64,000 nucleotides of DNA from Cepaea nemoralis (GCA_014155875.1 JACEFZ010011456.1:524501-588500), one strand, 5' to 3'. Shown: positions 33,086-45,480, counted from the stretch's first letter. The notes: a model not told the origin generated them from the letters alone. Numbers and translations are program-made.

Positions 33086-34127
33086 CTCTACCTAGATTAC
33101 GATCAATGATGATGGGCCTTGTCTAAATCTGCCTTCCATGGTAAGTGCGTACTGGTGTCAGTCCTCCCGCTAGATTCCGAGCATTGCGCATCTGTGTCAA
33201 CTAATTTTGCACTTCTCTGTTTAGTAACAGCGTTCTCTCCCCGTTTCCTAAATTCCAATGATCTTCCGTCCCTCTGCTTCTCTTGAGCCGCAGTGTGTCT
33301 CTAGTAATTTCCCCTTAGATTCCGACCATTGATCTTCTGTAGATATTTTTCTTAATTTAGATATACATTTTTTTTTAGCCTCTGTGTCACACAAAGAAGT
33401 CTTTCAGTCCTATGCAAAGGCTTTGTGGTTCGAACTCTCGTTTGGTTCCGGTCATCGTGACCCTCTATACATGACTGCACTTTGATCTTAGCCCAAAATT
33501 GCTCAGTAACGCAGCTTTGTTTCTTTTGAACGACAGAAAACCACACCAGAGTGTCCTAGAGAAAAGATCAAGCGAATGCATACAACCCGCGACCTCTGAA
33601 TCGATGCATATCATTCTGCACGAAACATGCCAGTCTTCACCCTTGACAACATGCTTTGTGAATCAGTTACAATAACAACATGTGTATACAGTTTGTTCTC
33701 CAACCAGCGGAAAGCCGCAGTAACCGCCTCCACCTCCATTCTCAAACTTGAGGTTGTGATATCATACGCCAAGCTCTCCTTAACTAAGCATTGACCATTT
33801 GCTTTTCAGAAATGGCTATTTATTTAAACTTGCCATAAACGGGGCCTTGTAAGATGTAGTGCCCTGTCCTCCGTCTGATTCTGCTTCTTTCCAGATGCTT
33901 CTAACTGTAAAGTTGATAGCATTATCTAGAGCTGGGAAGGTGGCGAATTGAATACTGTATCCGTGTTTACATTTTTGGGTTGTAGTTAGCGGGAAGATGA
34001 TTTAATAAGTGATATATGTGGTGGGTTAGGGTCTCCATGCCCTGGATTCTTTCTTGGTTTCTTTACTTATGTTTTTATCCTTAGTTTTCGTCTGCTATTC
34101 TTTCTTTCTTCGTTTACATGTTTAAGG
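33086..34127. other. Intronic sequence without recognisable element
   Basis: No gene, RNA or clear repeat copy is visible apart from low-complexity T-runs near 33365. Confidence 0.5.
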
Positions 34128-34335
34128 TTTAATGACTTGATGATCAACTTCATTGCACTGGGTTTTACCCCACATGGCTCGGTCTCTTTCCTCAGGGTGT
34201 CCTTTAGCGTCGCATAGAGCACGAACTCCGCAGCACTAGCGACGACCCCCCGAGGTCTCCGACAAAATTGCACTCGTGTACCAGAATCGAACCCACAACG
34301 TTCGGAATGTGAGGCAGTGGCTCAACAACTTTGGC
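34128..34335 (-). mobile_element. SINE1 copy
   Basis: The plus strand shows the reverse complement of the family: CAACTTCATTGCACTGGGTT, TACCCCACATGGCTCGGTCT, AGAGCACGAACTCCGCAGC, CCGAGGTCTCCGACAAAAT and AGAATCGAACCCACAACG. Confidence 0.86.
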
Positions 34336-34918
34336 ATTTAGACCTCCGTTTAAATGTGCTCAATTGTTACCTTCATTTAAAAAAAACAACAACAAACAAA
34401 CAAAGAAAATACCATAATAAGAATAAGATAATTAGTTTAATATTGTCATGTAGTGTGTTTCATGTAGGTTTGTGTCGGTTTGTGTTTGTTTGTTTGTCGT
34501 ATGCTGACGAAGGCTTTGGCCGCAACGTCCAAGTTGTCTCTTGTAGTCGTGTTTTAGTAAAGCTCACAATCTACTTCTCGTTTTTTGGGTGATTCATTCA
34601 TTGCATAATAAGGATAGTTTTCTTTGCTTCATATTTCTTTCCTGTGTATGTATTATGTTGTTATTGGTTTTTATGTTTATTATGTATTTCTTGATTCAGT
34701 TTTTTTTCCACCTCTTTATTCTGTTCTTTTTTCACTATCTTTCTGTTTGTGTTTCTCCTTTATTGTTTCATTCTTTTATATTCTGTTCTTTCTTTCGTTT
34801 CAAAGGGATTTAATCGTTAAGTTCTGCTTCCAATTGTCTTTCCTCATTCTAGAAATGCGTTACGTTAATCGCTTTCGTATTTTGATTAATTAAAATTAAT
34901 TCATTTCAATCGTTCTGG

Positions 34919-34919
34919 T

Positions 34920-34981
<62 letters not shown>
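34919..34981. repeat. (TTTC)n microsatellite
   Basis: About 15 perfect TTTC units. Confidence 0.97.
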
Positions 34982-34982
<1 letters not shown>

Positions 34983-35188
34983 CTATGTCATGTATTTTTG
35001 CTAGGTCATTAGAAAAGCCGTTGGCAGACGTGAGTAAAAATGAAGGCCTGATACCGACATGGCGGTCATAGTTTCTCGCGGTATCGTAATCAGTTCATGA
35101 TTCAGCGCTGACATCACCGCGGGAGTCGATATGTCCGGTCACGGTACTCATCATCGGCTTGTGTCTCCCATACTTCACGGAGGGAGGA

Positions 35189-35259
<71 letters not shown>
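35189..35259. repeat. (GA)n microsatellite
   Basis: About 35 perfect GA units. Confidence 0.97.
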
Positions 35260-35261
<2 letters not shown>

Positions 35262-35447
35262 ACATCGGCGAATTCATCACTGCGAGCATGTTCACCTGAC
35301 AACTGGAAACAAATCGATTACTGCTATGGATTCGAGACAACACGATACTGGCTGTTTGTTAGCTAAATGCATGCAAGGCGACCATTACATGTAGACACGA
35401 GCATGTACCGTTAGTGTCTGTGTGGACTCGGGGGGAATGACAAGCTT

Positions 35448-35860
35448 TTAATCTGATCTCACTTCTTTATCTTAATTCATTCTTTTTTTTCGTCCAGTCC
35501 AATCCTTGTCTGTCAAGTCTTTACACTGTTTTCTTGTCTTTTTTCTTCAGCAGTGCCCTTCCGCTTTTTACACGTTTTTCTTTACATTTGGAAGCAGACC
35601 GTCCTGCGTTGATTTTTAACAGTGGTATGAGCGTCGGTTGTTCGAAAAGCTGTTAATCTGATCTCACTTCTTTATCTTAATTCGGTCTTCTTGTTTGTTT
35701 TTTGTTTTTGGTCCACTCCTTGTCTGTCTGTCTTTACACTATTTTCTTCAGTTTTGTCTTCACCATTGCCTTTCCGCTTTCTACACCTTTTTCTTTACAT
35801 TTGGGAGCAAACCGCCCTGTGTTGATTTTTAACAGTGGAATGAGCGTCGGTTATTCAAAA
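35448..35860. repeat. 205-bp tandem segmental duplication including SINE2 sequence
   Basis: Two adjacent copies (from 35448 and from 35653) share TTAATCTGATCTCACTTCTT, TATCTTAATTC, CCTTTCCGCTTT-type blocks, TTTTTCTTTACATTTGG and the SINE2 segment GTTGATTTTTAACAGTGG followed by ATGAGCGTCGGTT. The duplication boundary falls inside the SINE2 sequence. Confidence 0.88.
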
Positions 35861-35980
35861 AGCACAAGCAGACTGCTAAGCGTAAACTTGCCTAGTAAGT
35901 CACGAACAGTCCCCCCCCCCCCCTCCCTTAATGATGGGATTGGTTACGACGTCCCGTAAAGTAGTAAGTACACACAACTG
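35800..35980 (+). mobile_element. SINE2 copy, head missing
   Basis: GGGAGCAAACCGCCCTGTGT, GTCGGTTATTCAAAAAGCAC, AGACTGCTAAGCGTAAACTT, a poly-C insert and GATTGGTTACGACGTCCCGT. The tail has CACACAACTGACTAACTT. Confidence 0.82.
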
Positions 35981-36218
35981 ACTAACTTTCTTTGCATCCG
36001 AATCTCTTTGGTGAAGATACCGGGACGGCGCAGTGGTCGACGCACCAGCCTGCTGTGCCTGGGTTCCTGTGTTCCTCATCGAAACGGAATTTCTTTAATC
36101 ACTTTCCCCGTCTCCTTTCCCTTCACGCGTCTAGTCTGAAGTAGACCGTGGGGATAATGATATCCCACACGCAATTGGCTGCCCCAAACACGTGATATTT
36201 TAACCTGTTCGACTCCCG

Positions 36219-36451
36219 CCTCTGTGGCGCAGTGGCTAAGCTGTCTGCCTCGCGCACTGAATGTTGTCGGTGTGATTCCCAACTCTGTTATTCGGTTGAC
36301 CACTGCAGTATTTTCGGAGACTCCTGTGGGTCGTCGCTGGAGCTACGAGGTTCGTGTTGTGTGCGGCGCTTTCGGTAGGCCGCCCTGCGGAAAGGGACCG
36401 AGCAAAATGGGATAAAACCCGGTGCAATGAAGTCGATTCTCTCGCCTTTAA
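36219..36451 (+). mobile_element. SINE1 copy with intact A-box
   Basis: GCCTCTGTGGCGCAGTGGCT as A-box region, GGTGTGATTCCCAAC as B-box region, TCCTGTGGGTCGTCGCTGGA, CCGCCCTGCGGAAAGGGACC and CCGGTGCAATGAAGTCGATT at the 3' end. A second tRNA-like start, GACGGCGCAGTGGTCGACGC, at 36025 precedes it. Confidence 0.88.
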
Positions 36452-36535
36452 ACCCCGTTTAAAATCTCCAGTCCTTTCTGTCATGTGTTATATGCCATAT
36501 CCTCGTAAATGGATCATCGTTGACGTCGTCATCAT

Positions 36536-36985
36536 AATCACATCATCATCTTCATCATCAGCATCAGTATCAACATCATCATCATCAACATCATCATCGA
36601 CAACTCATCATATAACTTTTGCAAAACGTCGCTATAATAAGAACTCGTCGAAAAGACTCATCCTTCGGCGTATTTCCCACCTGTTCATGCCCAGAGTGTC
36701 TTTATGTTCCCTTGTCAACCGTGGCATTGGTGGGCCTTTGTTGCAACGCAACTACCAAGAACCATACTTCCCATTACCGTTCGTTCTAACGTACTGCAAC
36801 ATCTTATGTGGCCTATGTATTTTTGTGTCTTCTTCTCTTCTTCTTCTTCTTCTTCTTCTTCTTCTTCTTCTTCTTCTTCTTCTTCTTCTTCTTCTTCTTC
36901 TTCTTCTTCTTCTTCTTCTTCTTCTTCCTCCTCCTCTTCTTCTTTCTCCTCCTCCTCCTCCTTCCTCCTCCTCCTCCTCCTCCGT
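36536..36985. repeat. (ATC)n and (TTC)n/(CTC)n microsatellites
   Basis: Imperfect (ATC)n at 36536-36605, then unique sequence, then (TTC)n at 36830-36927 grading into (CTC)n to 36985. The reading frame spanning 36354-37004 is driven by these tracts. Confidence 0.93.
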
Positions 36986-37185
36986 CGTTGTCTGTTCGCT
37001 TTAATTGATTGTTGTTACCTGCAGTATTATCTTTTGTATTAATAAAACTTTTCTAGTCTCTCACTGGTCCGTAAAGTTTTGCTTCCATTGTTTCTGTAGG
37101 CCAAAGGTTTTGTCAAGATATGTCGTTTTTGGGGCCGACTGCGGCGCCAATTCATATGGCTGATTTGCCAATCTTAAATTTTGTA

Positions 37186-37718
37186 TCTTAGATGTTAGTC
37201 AAAGACTAAAACAACTGAATAAATTATGGAGTGGGACAGACAGAACTACAAAAATTAGATTTTTAAGAGCAATTATCTTTCCCATTGCAACATACACCTG
37301 GGAGACCTGGACACTTAGTAAACAAGCTGAACAGCGCATAAATGCCTTTGAATATAAATGTTATAGACGAGTTCTAAGAATATCTTGGACAAAGAAAAGA
37401 ACAAATGCATCCATACTTCAGGAGCTGAATATCGAAGGAGGTTGGCTATTAAAGATGATAAAACAAAGAAAATTGAAATATTTTGGTCACCTTGAAACGT
37501 CACGAAAGTTTGGAGAGAACAATAATGGCGGGGTATATATGCCCGGGAAGAGAGGAAGAGGAAGGCCAAAGAGAAGATGGGTTCAGGATGTGGCAGATGA
37601 TCTCCAGATGAGTGTATCGGACGCGGGACATCTTGCTTATGATCGAGAGGTTTTCCGGAAGGTTATTTTGGGAGCGAGGTTCTGCAAAGGACATGCTACT
37701 GAATGAATGAATGAATGA
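37186..37718 (+). mobile_element. LINE-B 3' end with uninterrupted reading frame
   Basis: From about 37186 to the TGA at 37704 the frame is open for about 170 codons. It reads L-K-Q-L-N-K-L-W-S-G-T-D-R-T-T-K, I-F-P-I-A-T-Y, W-T-L-S-K-Q-A-E-Q, R-K-L-K-Y-F-G-H-L, G-R-G-R-P-K-R-R-W-V-Q-D and G-A-R-F-C-K-G-H-A-T-E. This is the C-terminal part of a non-LTR reverse transcriptase protein. The 3' end is (TGAA)4, and the stop codon lies inside that tail. The catalytic domains are missing through 5' truncation. The absence of frame damage suggests a younger copy than 15826-16415. Confidence 0.92.
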
Positions 37719-38310
37719 AATTTTGTATACTTGTGGTTGCGAGATCGATTGTGTCCTGTTGTGAGGGATTGTGTCCTGTTGTGAGGGGACACGATACTGT
37801 TTGTGAATCATGTTTCATCGATGTTCAGATCTCGTGGAATGCCAGTATTCATTTCTATTCTTCATCCATAGTATTCTAAAAATGTGTTTCTGTAATGTTA
37901 AATTTCGGGTCACAGTCTGTGTTATAGTTTATGAGTTTAATCAATATCATTGTCGATAAGGGACAGGATTTTAATGAGTAACTGAGAGTCGATGTATTAA
38001 CACAAGCGGCAGGTATTTGCCATTCCCAGACGTTCCCTACACAAGAATCTGCGGGCACGTGTAAAGACGTGTTTATCTGACGCCGTGCAATACATGACCT
38101 GAGGTGAATTATACATGTCGTAACCGTAAATTGACGCAGACGTAGATGAGGTGAACGATACATGTCGTAACAGTAAGTCGACGCAGACATAGACTATAGA
38201 CTTTGTGCGTTGTCTTCTAGAAATGTGGGTGAGGGTTCAAATCGTCCTTGATACGTCTTTTCAGAGAAGAAAGCGGTATCTGTGTTTTGTTCTTTATAGA
38301 TAATCACTAG
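37719..38310. other. Intronic sequence, two short direct repeats
   Basis: GGGATTGTGTCCTGTTGTGA is repeated at about 37748-37790, and TACATGTCGTAAC plus TGACGCAGACGTAGA-like blocks at 38110-38190. Nothing else is recognisable. Confidence 0.6.
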
Positions 38311-38411
38311 AGTTGGGTTGAGTCAAGTGAGAACCGTTATCCCAACACTCTTGACATTCCCATACAGTAGTGCCCTGTCTTCAACTGCAACAGCCAGTGA
38401 AGAGTCCCAGT
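38311..38411 (+). repeat. Dispersed repeat R5
   Basis: GAGTTGGGTTGAGTCAAGTG, AGAACCGTTATCCCAACACT, TTGACATTCCCATACAGTAG and GCCAGTGAAGAGTCCCAGTA follow the R5 block order. Confidence 0.78.
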
Positions 38412-39007
38412 AATAATGAGATAATCACTGTTGTTCAGTTCGCACGGGCAGCATGTTCACAAGATTATTCCATTTGATAGGTAAAGCATTAGCCTATTCT
38501 GTCTGAACTGTTACTTTCACTCCTACTGTCTCAACCAGGTGACACATCAACCAACTTATTCCACGAAAAAAAAATTTGCTGCTTGCAGAGTGGCGTGCTT
38601 CAATTAAAAAAATCAAAAAGGAAGTATAGTTTAGAGCTTGTCCCCAGGACATGCTGGCGTGTTGGGAAACTAGCAAATAGAAAGATTGGCTGGATCTGCA
38701 TGGCTATAGTATGTCCACATTTGTTTGCCTTCATTCACGATCAATTATTTTGAAAACTGTCTGTTGCATCGTTATGAAATTTTTCCAGCCGTCTTATATT
38801 TACCCCCACCCAAGGAATATGTCTTTGATAGGTCCAAAAACAACTTAAATCATTGAAAGCGGCGACATTCCTTTGATGTTTTGCTTAACAACTAGTGATT
38901 TCTCGCTAAAAAAGTTATGTTTACGGTAATGGGGACCTGCAAATTCAGATGACAAACAAAGGCGTATCCGGATTCTATGGGAGTGGGTGCAATGAAAGAA
39001 GTAGCTT

Positions 39008-39195
39008 ACAATCGACAGGGTCGGCTGCATTGCACCGGGTTTTTATCCCATATGGCTCAGTTTCTTTCCGCAGCGCGGAAAGCGTCGCACAAAGCACGAA
39101 CTCCGTAGCTCCAGCGACGACCCTCGGGAGTGTCCGAAAAAAATGCACTCTTGAAATGAAGGACGCGGCCCGGAATCGAACATACAACCTTCAAT
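39008..39195 (-). mobile_element. SINE1 copy
   Basis: Reverse complement of SINE1: TGCATTGCACCGGGTTTTTA, TCCCATATGGCTCAGTTTCT, AGCACGAACTCCGTAGCTCC and CGGAATCGAACATACAACC. The A-box end is lost. Confidence 0.88.
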
Positions 39196-39277
39196 CCATC
39201 CTTTCTCCAATAGTCCTCTTCCTCTTTCAACACATGGTCCTGACGTTTTTTCCAGTAACTTTTATCAATATTTAATA

Positions 39278-39476
39278 GCGCGGACAGACAGACAGACAGA
39301 CAGACAGACAAGCAGACAGACAGAAAGGTAGGTAGGTAGGTAGGTAGGCAGAAAGGTAGGTGGGTGGATGGCTGGCTGGCTGACTGGGTGGGTGGGTTGG
39401 TCGGTTGGCCAGCCGGCAGGCAGGTAGGCAGATAGATAGATAGATAGATAGATAGATAGGAGTGCAGGCGGCAGGC

Positions 39477-39534
<58 letters not shown>

Positions 39535-39716
39535 GCAGGCAGGCAGGCAGGCGGGTGGGCAGGCAGGCAGGTAGGCAGATAGATAGATAGATAGATTGAT
39601 AGATAGATAGATAAGCAGGCAGGTAGGCAGGCAAGCGGGCGGGCAGGCAGGCAGGCAGGCAGATAGATAGGCCGGTCGGTCGGTCGGTCGGTCGATCGAT
39701 CGATCGATCGATCCCC
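39278..39716. repeat. Compound tetranucleotide microsatellite
   Basis: Successive blocks of (GACA)n, (GTAG)n, (GGCT)n/(GGGT)n, (GATA)n, (GGCA)n, again (GATA)n and (GGCA)n, then (GGTC)n and (GATC)n. All share a 4-bp period, so the blocks probably arose by successive point mutation and expansion. The 172-codon minus-strand frame is a by-product. Confidence 0.97.
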
Positions 39717-40171
39717 GCCAGAAGCCGGGCCTTGTCAGCTAGTTTATTTATATAATCACGTTTCATGAAAGAACCCCCATTTGGAGACACCTCTGAATCT
39801 TCGCGCTGTTTGTTTCAAAACGGAAATCACGTGAAAATTTCAAAATCTGCCGGGACGTCTCTTGGTGAAGCTGTAATACTGTTAAAATCATGGACGTAAT
39901 CTCTAAATCGTAATTAATATACCGCATATAAACAAACTTTGAAATCTGTTGTAAAATCTCCAGGAAATTTTTTTTTTGGTTGGGTGGACATAATTATAAG
40001 GTTATATACTAAATCTCATCATTTTATCTCAGATGGTTACTGAGATATTGAATTTTATATTGAGGCAACACAATAGAAAAAACACTATAGGTGAGTTGTT
40101 GGCGCAGGATAAGTCGGTGTGGTCAGGGTCCTTTGTGGTCATGTGAATAGTGTGGAAGAATCGATATATTC
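39717..40171. other. Intronic sequence between two arrays
   Basis: No gene or element recognised. Confidence 0.5.
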
Positions 40172-42930
40172 ACGGCCTGGACAGAATGGTGCTGCAGGGA
40201 GTGACATCATGGCCCTGGACAGAATGGTGCTGCAGGGAGTGACATCATGGCCTGGACAGAATGGTGCTGCAGGGAGTGACATCATGGCCTGGACAGAATG
40301 GTGCTGCAGGGAGTGACATCATGGCCTGGACAGAATGGTGCTGCAGGGAGTGACATCACGGCCTGGACAGAATGGTGCTGCAGGGAGTGACATCAGGCCT
40401 GGACAGAATGGTGCTGCAGGGAGTGACATCACGGCCTGGACAGAATGGTGCTGCAGGGAGTGACATCACGGCCTGGACAGAATGGTGCTGCAGGGAGTGA
40501 CATCATGGCCTGGACAGAATGGTATTGCAGGGAGTGACATCACGGCCTGGACAGAATGGTATTGCAGGGAGTGACATCACGGCCTGGACAGAATGGTACT
40601 GCAGGGAGTGACATCACGGCCTGGACAGAATGGTGCTGCAGGGAGTGACATCATGGCCTGGACAGAATGGTGCTGCAGGGAGTGACATCATAGCCTGGAC
40701 AGAATGGTGCTGCAGGGAGTGACATCATGGCCTGGACAGAATGGTGCTGCAGGGAGTGACATCATGGCCTGGACAGAATGGTGCTGCAGGGAGTGACATC
40801 ATGGCCTGGACAGAATGGTGCTGCAGGGAGTGACATCATGGCCTGGACAGAATGGTGCTGCAGGGAGTGACATCATGGCCTGGACAGAATGGTGCTGCAG
40901 GGAGTGACATTATGGCCTGGACAGAATGGTGCTGCAGGGAGTGACATCATGGCCTGGACAGAATGGTGCTGCAGGGAGTGACATCATGGCCTGGACAGAA
41001 TGGTGCTGCAGGGAGTGACATCACGGCCTGGACAGAATGGTGCTGCAGGGAGTGACATCACGGCCTGGACAGAATGGTGCTGCAGGGAGTGACCAGCATC
41101 ATAGCCTGGACAGAATGGTGCTGCAGGGAGTGACCAGCATCATAGCCTGGACAGAATGGTGCTGCAGGGAGTGACCAGCATCATAGCCTGGACAGAATGG
41201 TGCTGCAGGGAGTGGACGTCATGGCCTGGACAAAATGGTGCTGCAGGGAGTGACATCATGGCCTGGACAGAATGGTGCTGCAGGGAGTGACATCATAGCC
41301 TGAACAGAATGGTGCTGCAGGGAGTGACATCATGGCCTGGACAGAATGGTGCTGCAGGGAGTGACATCATGGCCTGGACAGAATGGTGCTGCAGGGAGTG
41401 ACCAGCATCATGGCCTGGACAGAATGGTGCTGCAGGGAGTGACATCATGGCCTGGACAGAATGGTGCTGCAGGGAGTGACCAGCATCATAGCCTGGACAG
41501 AATGGTGCTGCAGGGAGTGACCAGCATCATAGCCTGGAGAGAATGGTGCTGCAGGGAGTGACGTCATAGCCTGGACAGAATGGTGCTGCAGGGAGTGACC
41601 AGCATCATAGCCTGAACAGAATGGTTCTGCAGGGAGTGACATCATAGCTTGAACAGAATGGTGCTGCAGGGAGTGACATCATGGCCTGGCCAGAATGGTG
41701 CTGCAGGGAGTGACATCATGGCCTGGACAGAATGGTGCTGCAGGAAGTGACCAGCATCATAGCCTGGACAGAATGGTGCTGCAGGGAGTGACCATCATGG
41801 CCTGGACAGAATGGTGCTGCAGGGAGTGACCAGCATCATAGCCTGGACAGAATGGTGCTGCAGGGAGTGACCATCATGGCCTGGACAGAATGGTGCTGCA
41901 GGGAGTGACCAGCATCATAGCCTGGACAGAATGGTGCTGCAGGGAGTAACCATCATGGCCTGGACAGAATGGTGCTGCAGGGAGTGTCCAGCATCATAGC
42001 CTGGACAGAATGTGCTGCAGGGATGACATCATGGCCTGGACAGAATGGTGCTGCAGGGAGTGACATCATGGCCTGGACAGAATGGTGCTGCAGGGAGTGA
42101 CGTCATGGCCTGGACAGAATGGTGCTGCAGGGAGTGACATCATGGCCTGGACAGAATGGTGCTGCAGGGAGTGACATCATGGCCTGGACAGAATGGTGCT
42201 GCAGGGAGTGACATCATGGCCTGGACAGAATGGTGCTGCAGGGAGTGACATCATGGCCTGGACAGAATGGTGCTGCAGGGAGTGACATCATAGCCTGGAC
42301 AGAATGGTGCTGCAGGGAGTGACCAGCATCATAGCCTGGACAGAATGGTGCTGCAGGGAGTGACATCATGGCCTGGACAGAATGGTGCTGCAGGGAGTGA
42401 CGTCATGGCCTGGGACAAAATGGTGCTGCAGGGAGTGACATCATGGCCTGGACAGAATGGTGCTGCAGGGAGTGACATCATGGCCTGGACAGAATGGTGC
42501 TGCAGGGAGTGACATCATGGCCTGGACAGAATGGTGCTGCAGGGAGTGACATCATGGCCTGGACAGAATGGTGCTGCAGGGAGTGACCAGCATCATGGCC
42601 TGGACAGAATGGTGCTGCAGGGAGTGACATCATGGCCTGGACAGAATGGTGCTGCAGGGAGTGACCATCATGGCCTGGACAGAATGGTGCTGCAGGGAGT
42701 GACATCATGGCCTGGACAGAATGGTGCTGCAGGGAGTGACATCATGGCCTGGACAGAATGGTGCTGCAGAGAGTGACATCATAGCCTGGACAGAATGGTG
42801 CTGCAGGGAGTGACATCATAGCCTGGACAGAATGGTGCTGCAGGGAGTGTCCAGCATCATGGCCTGGACAGAATGGTGCTGCAGGGAGTGGCATCATGGC
42901 CTGGACAAAATGGTGCTGCAGGGAGTGTCC
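40172..42930. repeat. 37/40-bp satellite-like array (about 74 units)
   Basis: Highly uniform tandem units containing GCCTGGACAGAATGGTGCTG, CAGGGAGTGA and CATCATG. The base form is 37 bp; a 40-bp form has CCAGCATCATAG in place of CATCATGG. The 40-bp form first appears near 41090 and then alternates with the 37-bp form, giving higher-order patterns. Most units carry CTGCAG, a PstI site, so digestion would give a ladder. Units differ by only a few bases, so the array is young or homogenised. There is no coding potential. Confidence 0.98.
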
Positions 42931-43007
42931 AAAGGATCTGGCCCACACTCGGTACTCGGAGGAAAGGCCAGGTTTACACCTAATTAGACTGCACCTAGTA
43001 CCATCAG

Positions 43008-43105
43008 TATTGGGACTCTTTGCTGGTGGTTGAAGATGAGGACGGCACGCATTTGGGAATGTCCCAAGTGATGTGATATTGGTTCTTGACTCAGCTGAAC
43101 ACTCA
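43008..43105 (-). repeat. Dispersed repeat R5
   Basis: The plus strand shows GGGACTCTTTGCTGGTGGTT, CATTTGGGAATGTCCCAAGT and GATATTGGTTCTTGACTCAG, the reverse complement of R5. Confidence 0.75.
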
Positions 43106-43106
43106 G

Positions 43107-43242
43107 GGACTCCTGGGGGTCATTACTGGAGCTTCAGAGTTCGTGGTTTGTGCGACGCTTTAGGCAGGCCGCCCTGTGGAAGGAGACCGAGCCATGTAGG
43201 TTAGAACCCGGTGCAATGCAGTCGATCCTCTTGACTTTTAAC
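43107..43242 (+). mobile_element. SINE1 3' part
   Basis: GGACTCCTGGGGGTCATTAC, GTTTGTGCGACGCTTTAGGC, GCCGCCCTGTGGAAGGAGAC and CCGGTGCAATGCAGTCGATC. The tRNA-like head is missing. Confidence 0.85.
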
Positions 43243-43274
43243 TTTTTAAAAAAAAAACAACTAAACATCACGGG

Positions 43275-43505
43275 GTCCCGCCGGTCTCCGTGGCGATGGC
43301 GTTGTGGGCGCGAGTTCAAAACACAGCGGCGACTGATTTGGCAGCAGACCATGTCCCGCTGGTTTTAACGTATTGGAATGAGAGCTGGTCGTTCAGAAAG
43401 CAATGGCAAACTACTGAACGTAAACTTGCCCAGGAATCACAAACAGCCATAAAATGCTGGGGTTGATTGCTAGGTCCTGTAAAGGTTATGCAACTAACTG
43501 TCTAA
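43275..43505 (+). mobile_element. SINE2 copy, nearly complete
   Basis: A-box region CGGTCTCCGTGGCGATGGCG, B-box region GCGAGTTCAAAACACAGC, body CGTTCAGAAAGCAATGGCAA and CTACTGAACGTAAACTTGCC, and 3' end GGGGTTGATTGCTAGGTCCT and GTTATGCAACTAACTGTCTA. It is the clearest copy for defining the family. Confidence 0.9.
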
Positions 43506-43650
43506 CCGTTTATCAGAATTGTCTAAGCCATGTATGAAAATTGGATACTTTAGAAAAATGCATATAGGACATGTCAATTAACTGTTTTGTATGTCACTTC
43601 AGAGATTTACATGTTGGTATATTTTATGCTCATGCTGTCTTGTGTTAAAG

Positions 43651-43881
43651 GGGGGGGGGGGGGGGGGGACATCTTCATCAATAGCATTGACATTAATTAA
43701 CATCGTCATCATCATTAACAATATCATAAGTTTCATAAATATCATCATTATGATCATTAACAATATCATCTGTTTAATTAATATCATTATCATTGATATC
43801 CTCATCCTCATCATCATCATCATTGACATCATCATTGACATCATCATCCTAATCATCATCATCATCATCATCATCAACATC

Positions 43882-43936
<55 letters not shown>

Positions 43937-43945
43937 CAACATCTT
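43651..43945. repeat. Poly-G run and (ATC)n microsatellite
   Basis: About 18 G residues, then imperfect (ATC)n/(AATC)n turning into pure (ATC)n at 43875-43934. Poly-Met and poly-Ile frames are by-products. Confidence 0.95.
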
Positions 43946-43989
43946 CATTAACTTGTGATAATCTTCTATCTACCTAATTTCATTGGTAT

Positions 43990-44485
43990 AATAACATTTG
44001 CGATGACCTTCACCATTACATAAGTATCATGGATGTAACTATTGCGATGACCTTCACCCTAGCAACATGGGTATAACCATGGCGATTATCTTCACCATAG
44101 CTAACTATTATGGGTATAACCATGGCGATGACCTTCACCTCTACCTCACTATCATGGGTATAATCATGGTGATGACCTTCACCTCTACCTAATTATCACA
44201 GGTATAACCATGGCAATGACCTTCACCTCTGTATAAGTTTCATAGCTATAACCATGGCGATGACCTTCACCCTACCTAAGTATCATGGGTATAACCATTA
44301 TGATGATGTTCACCCTATCATGGGTATAACCATGGCGATGACCTTCACCTCCACCTATCATGGGTATAACCATGGCGATGACCTTCACCCTAACTACCAT
44401 GGGTATAAGCATTGTGATGACCTTCACCCTAGCTATCATGGGTATAACCATTGTGATGACCTTCACCCTAGCTATCATGGGTAAA
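43990..44485. repeat. About 39-bp minisatellite
   Basis: About 12 units containing ATCATGGGTATAACCATGGC, GATGACCTTCACCCTA and variable 3-12 bp joints. Confidence 0.94.
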
Positions 44486-45149
44486 TATAACCTTTTTGCT
44501 GCCCTTGTCTTCTACTTAATCAAGATACGAACGCTCTGATTCTCTCCCTTGTTGAGTTTACCCCCAGCATTTAACTGATTAAGTACTATGGGATGAATAA
44601 TCGTATTAAGCGACTTCTCATTTCTGCCATGGGCTTACATATCACTGAAATGTTGTCACTGCTTTATAATACAACATGTCTGCTGTCATATTCACTTTTC
44701 AGCCATTACCCCTACTTCCCATTTTCCATCTTTCATTTGTTTGGTCCCAACCAACCTTTTATTTGGCACATAATCTGTTAATGCTCTGCTGCAGACTACA
44801 CTTGTTTCAAATTCATTGTTGTATGTTTATGGATAACTTGTGTATTTGAAGTCTTTTGCATAGTTTTTATTTTAATTCTTGAAACTTATGTATGTTTTAT
44901 GTATTTCATTTTGTGCGTGAGTAGAATTTTGCTTTTTATTGGTTTTGATAAAGCTTTTGTTTGCCACTTGTCGTGCATGATTTAAGCATGTTTTATGTAT
45001 GAGCAGTGTTATTGTTTGTTGAGTTGTGATTTTAACACTTCCAGCCGTATTTCATTCTGTTGTGCAGGTATTGAATAGGAAGTGAGTATAGAGTCCTGTC
45101 TATGTAGTAGTTACTATGCACATTCATGTGCGCAGGCACGCACGCACTC
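44486..45149. other. Intronic AT-rich sequence
   Basis: No gene or element recognised. Confidence 0.5.
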
Positions 45150-45169
45150 ATTCTGTCTGTCTGACTGAC

Positions 45170-45226
<57 letters not shown>

Positions 45227-45230
45227 TTCT
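45150..45230. repeat. (CTGT)n microsatellite
   Basis: About 18 tetranucleotide units with a CTGACTGACTG start. Confidence 0.97.
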
Positions 45231-45275
45231 CTCATATACACCCATTATCAATAGGATCTCATGCATAGTTATGTA

Positions 45276-45480
<205 letters not shown>

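Noticed and set aside
39272..39790. 172-codon minus-strand frame
   Set aside because: Encoded by the compound tetranucleotide microsatellite.
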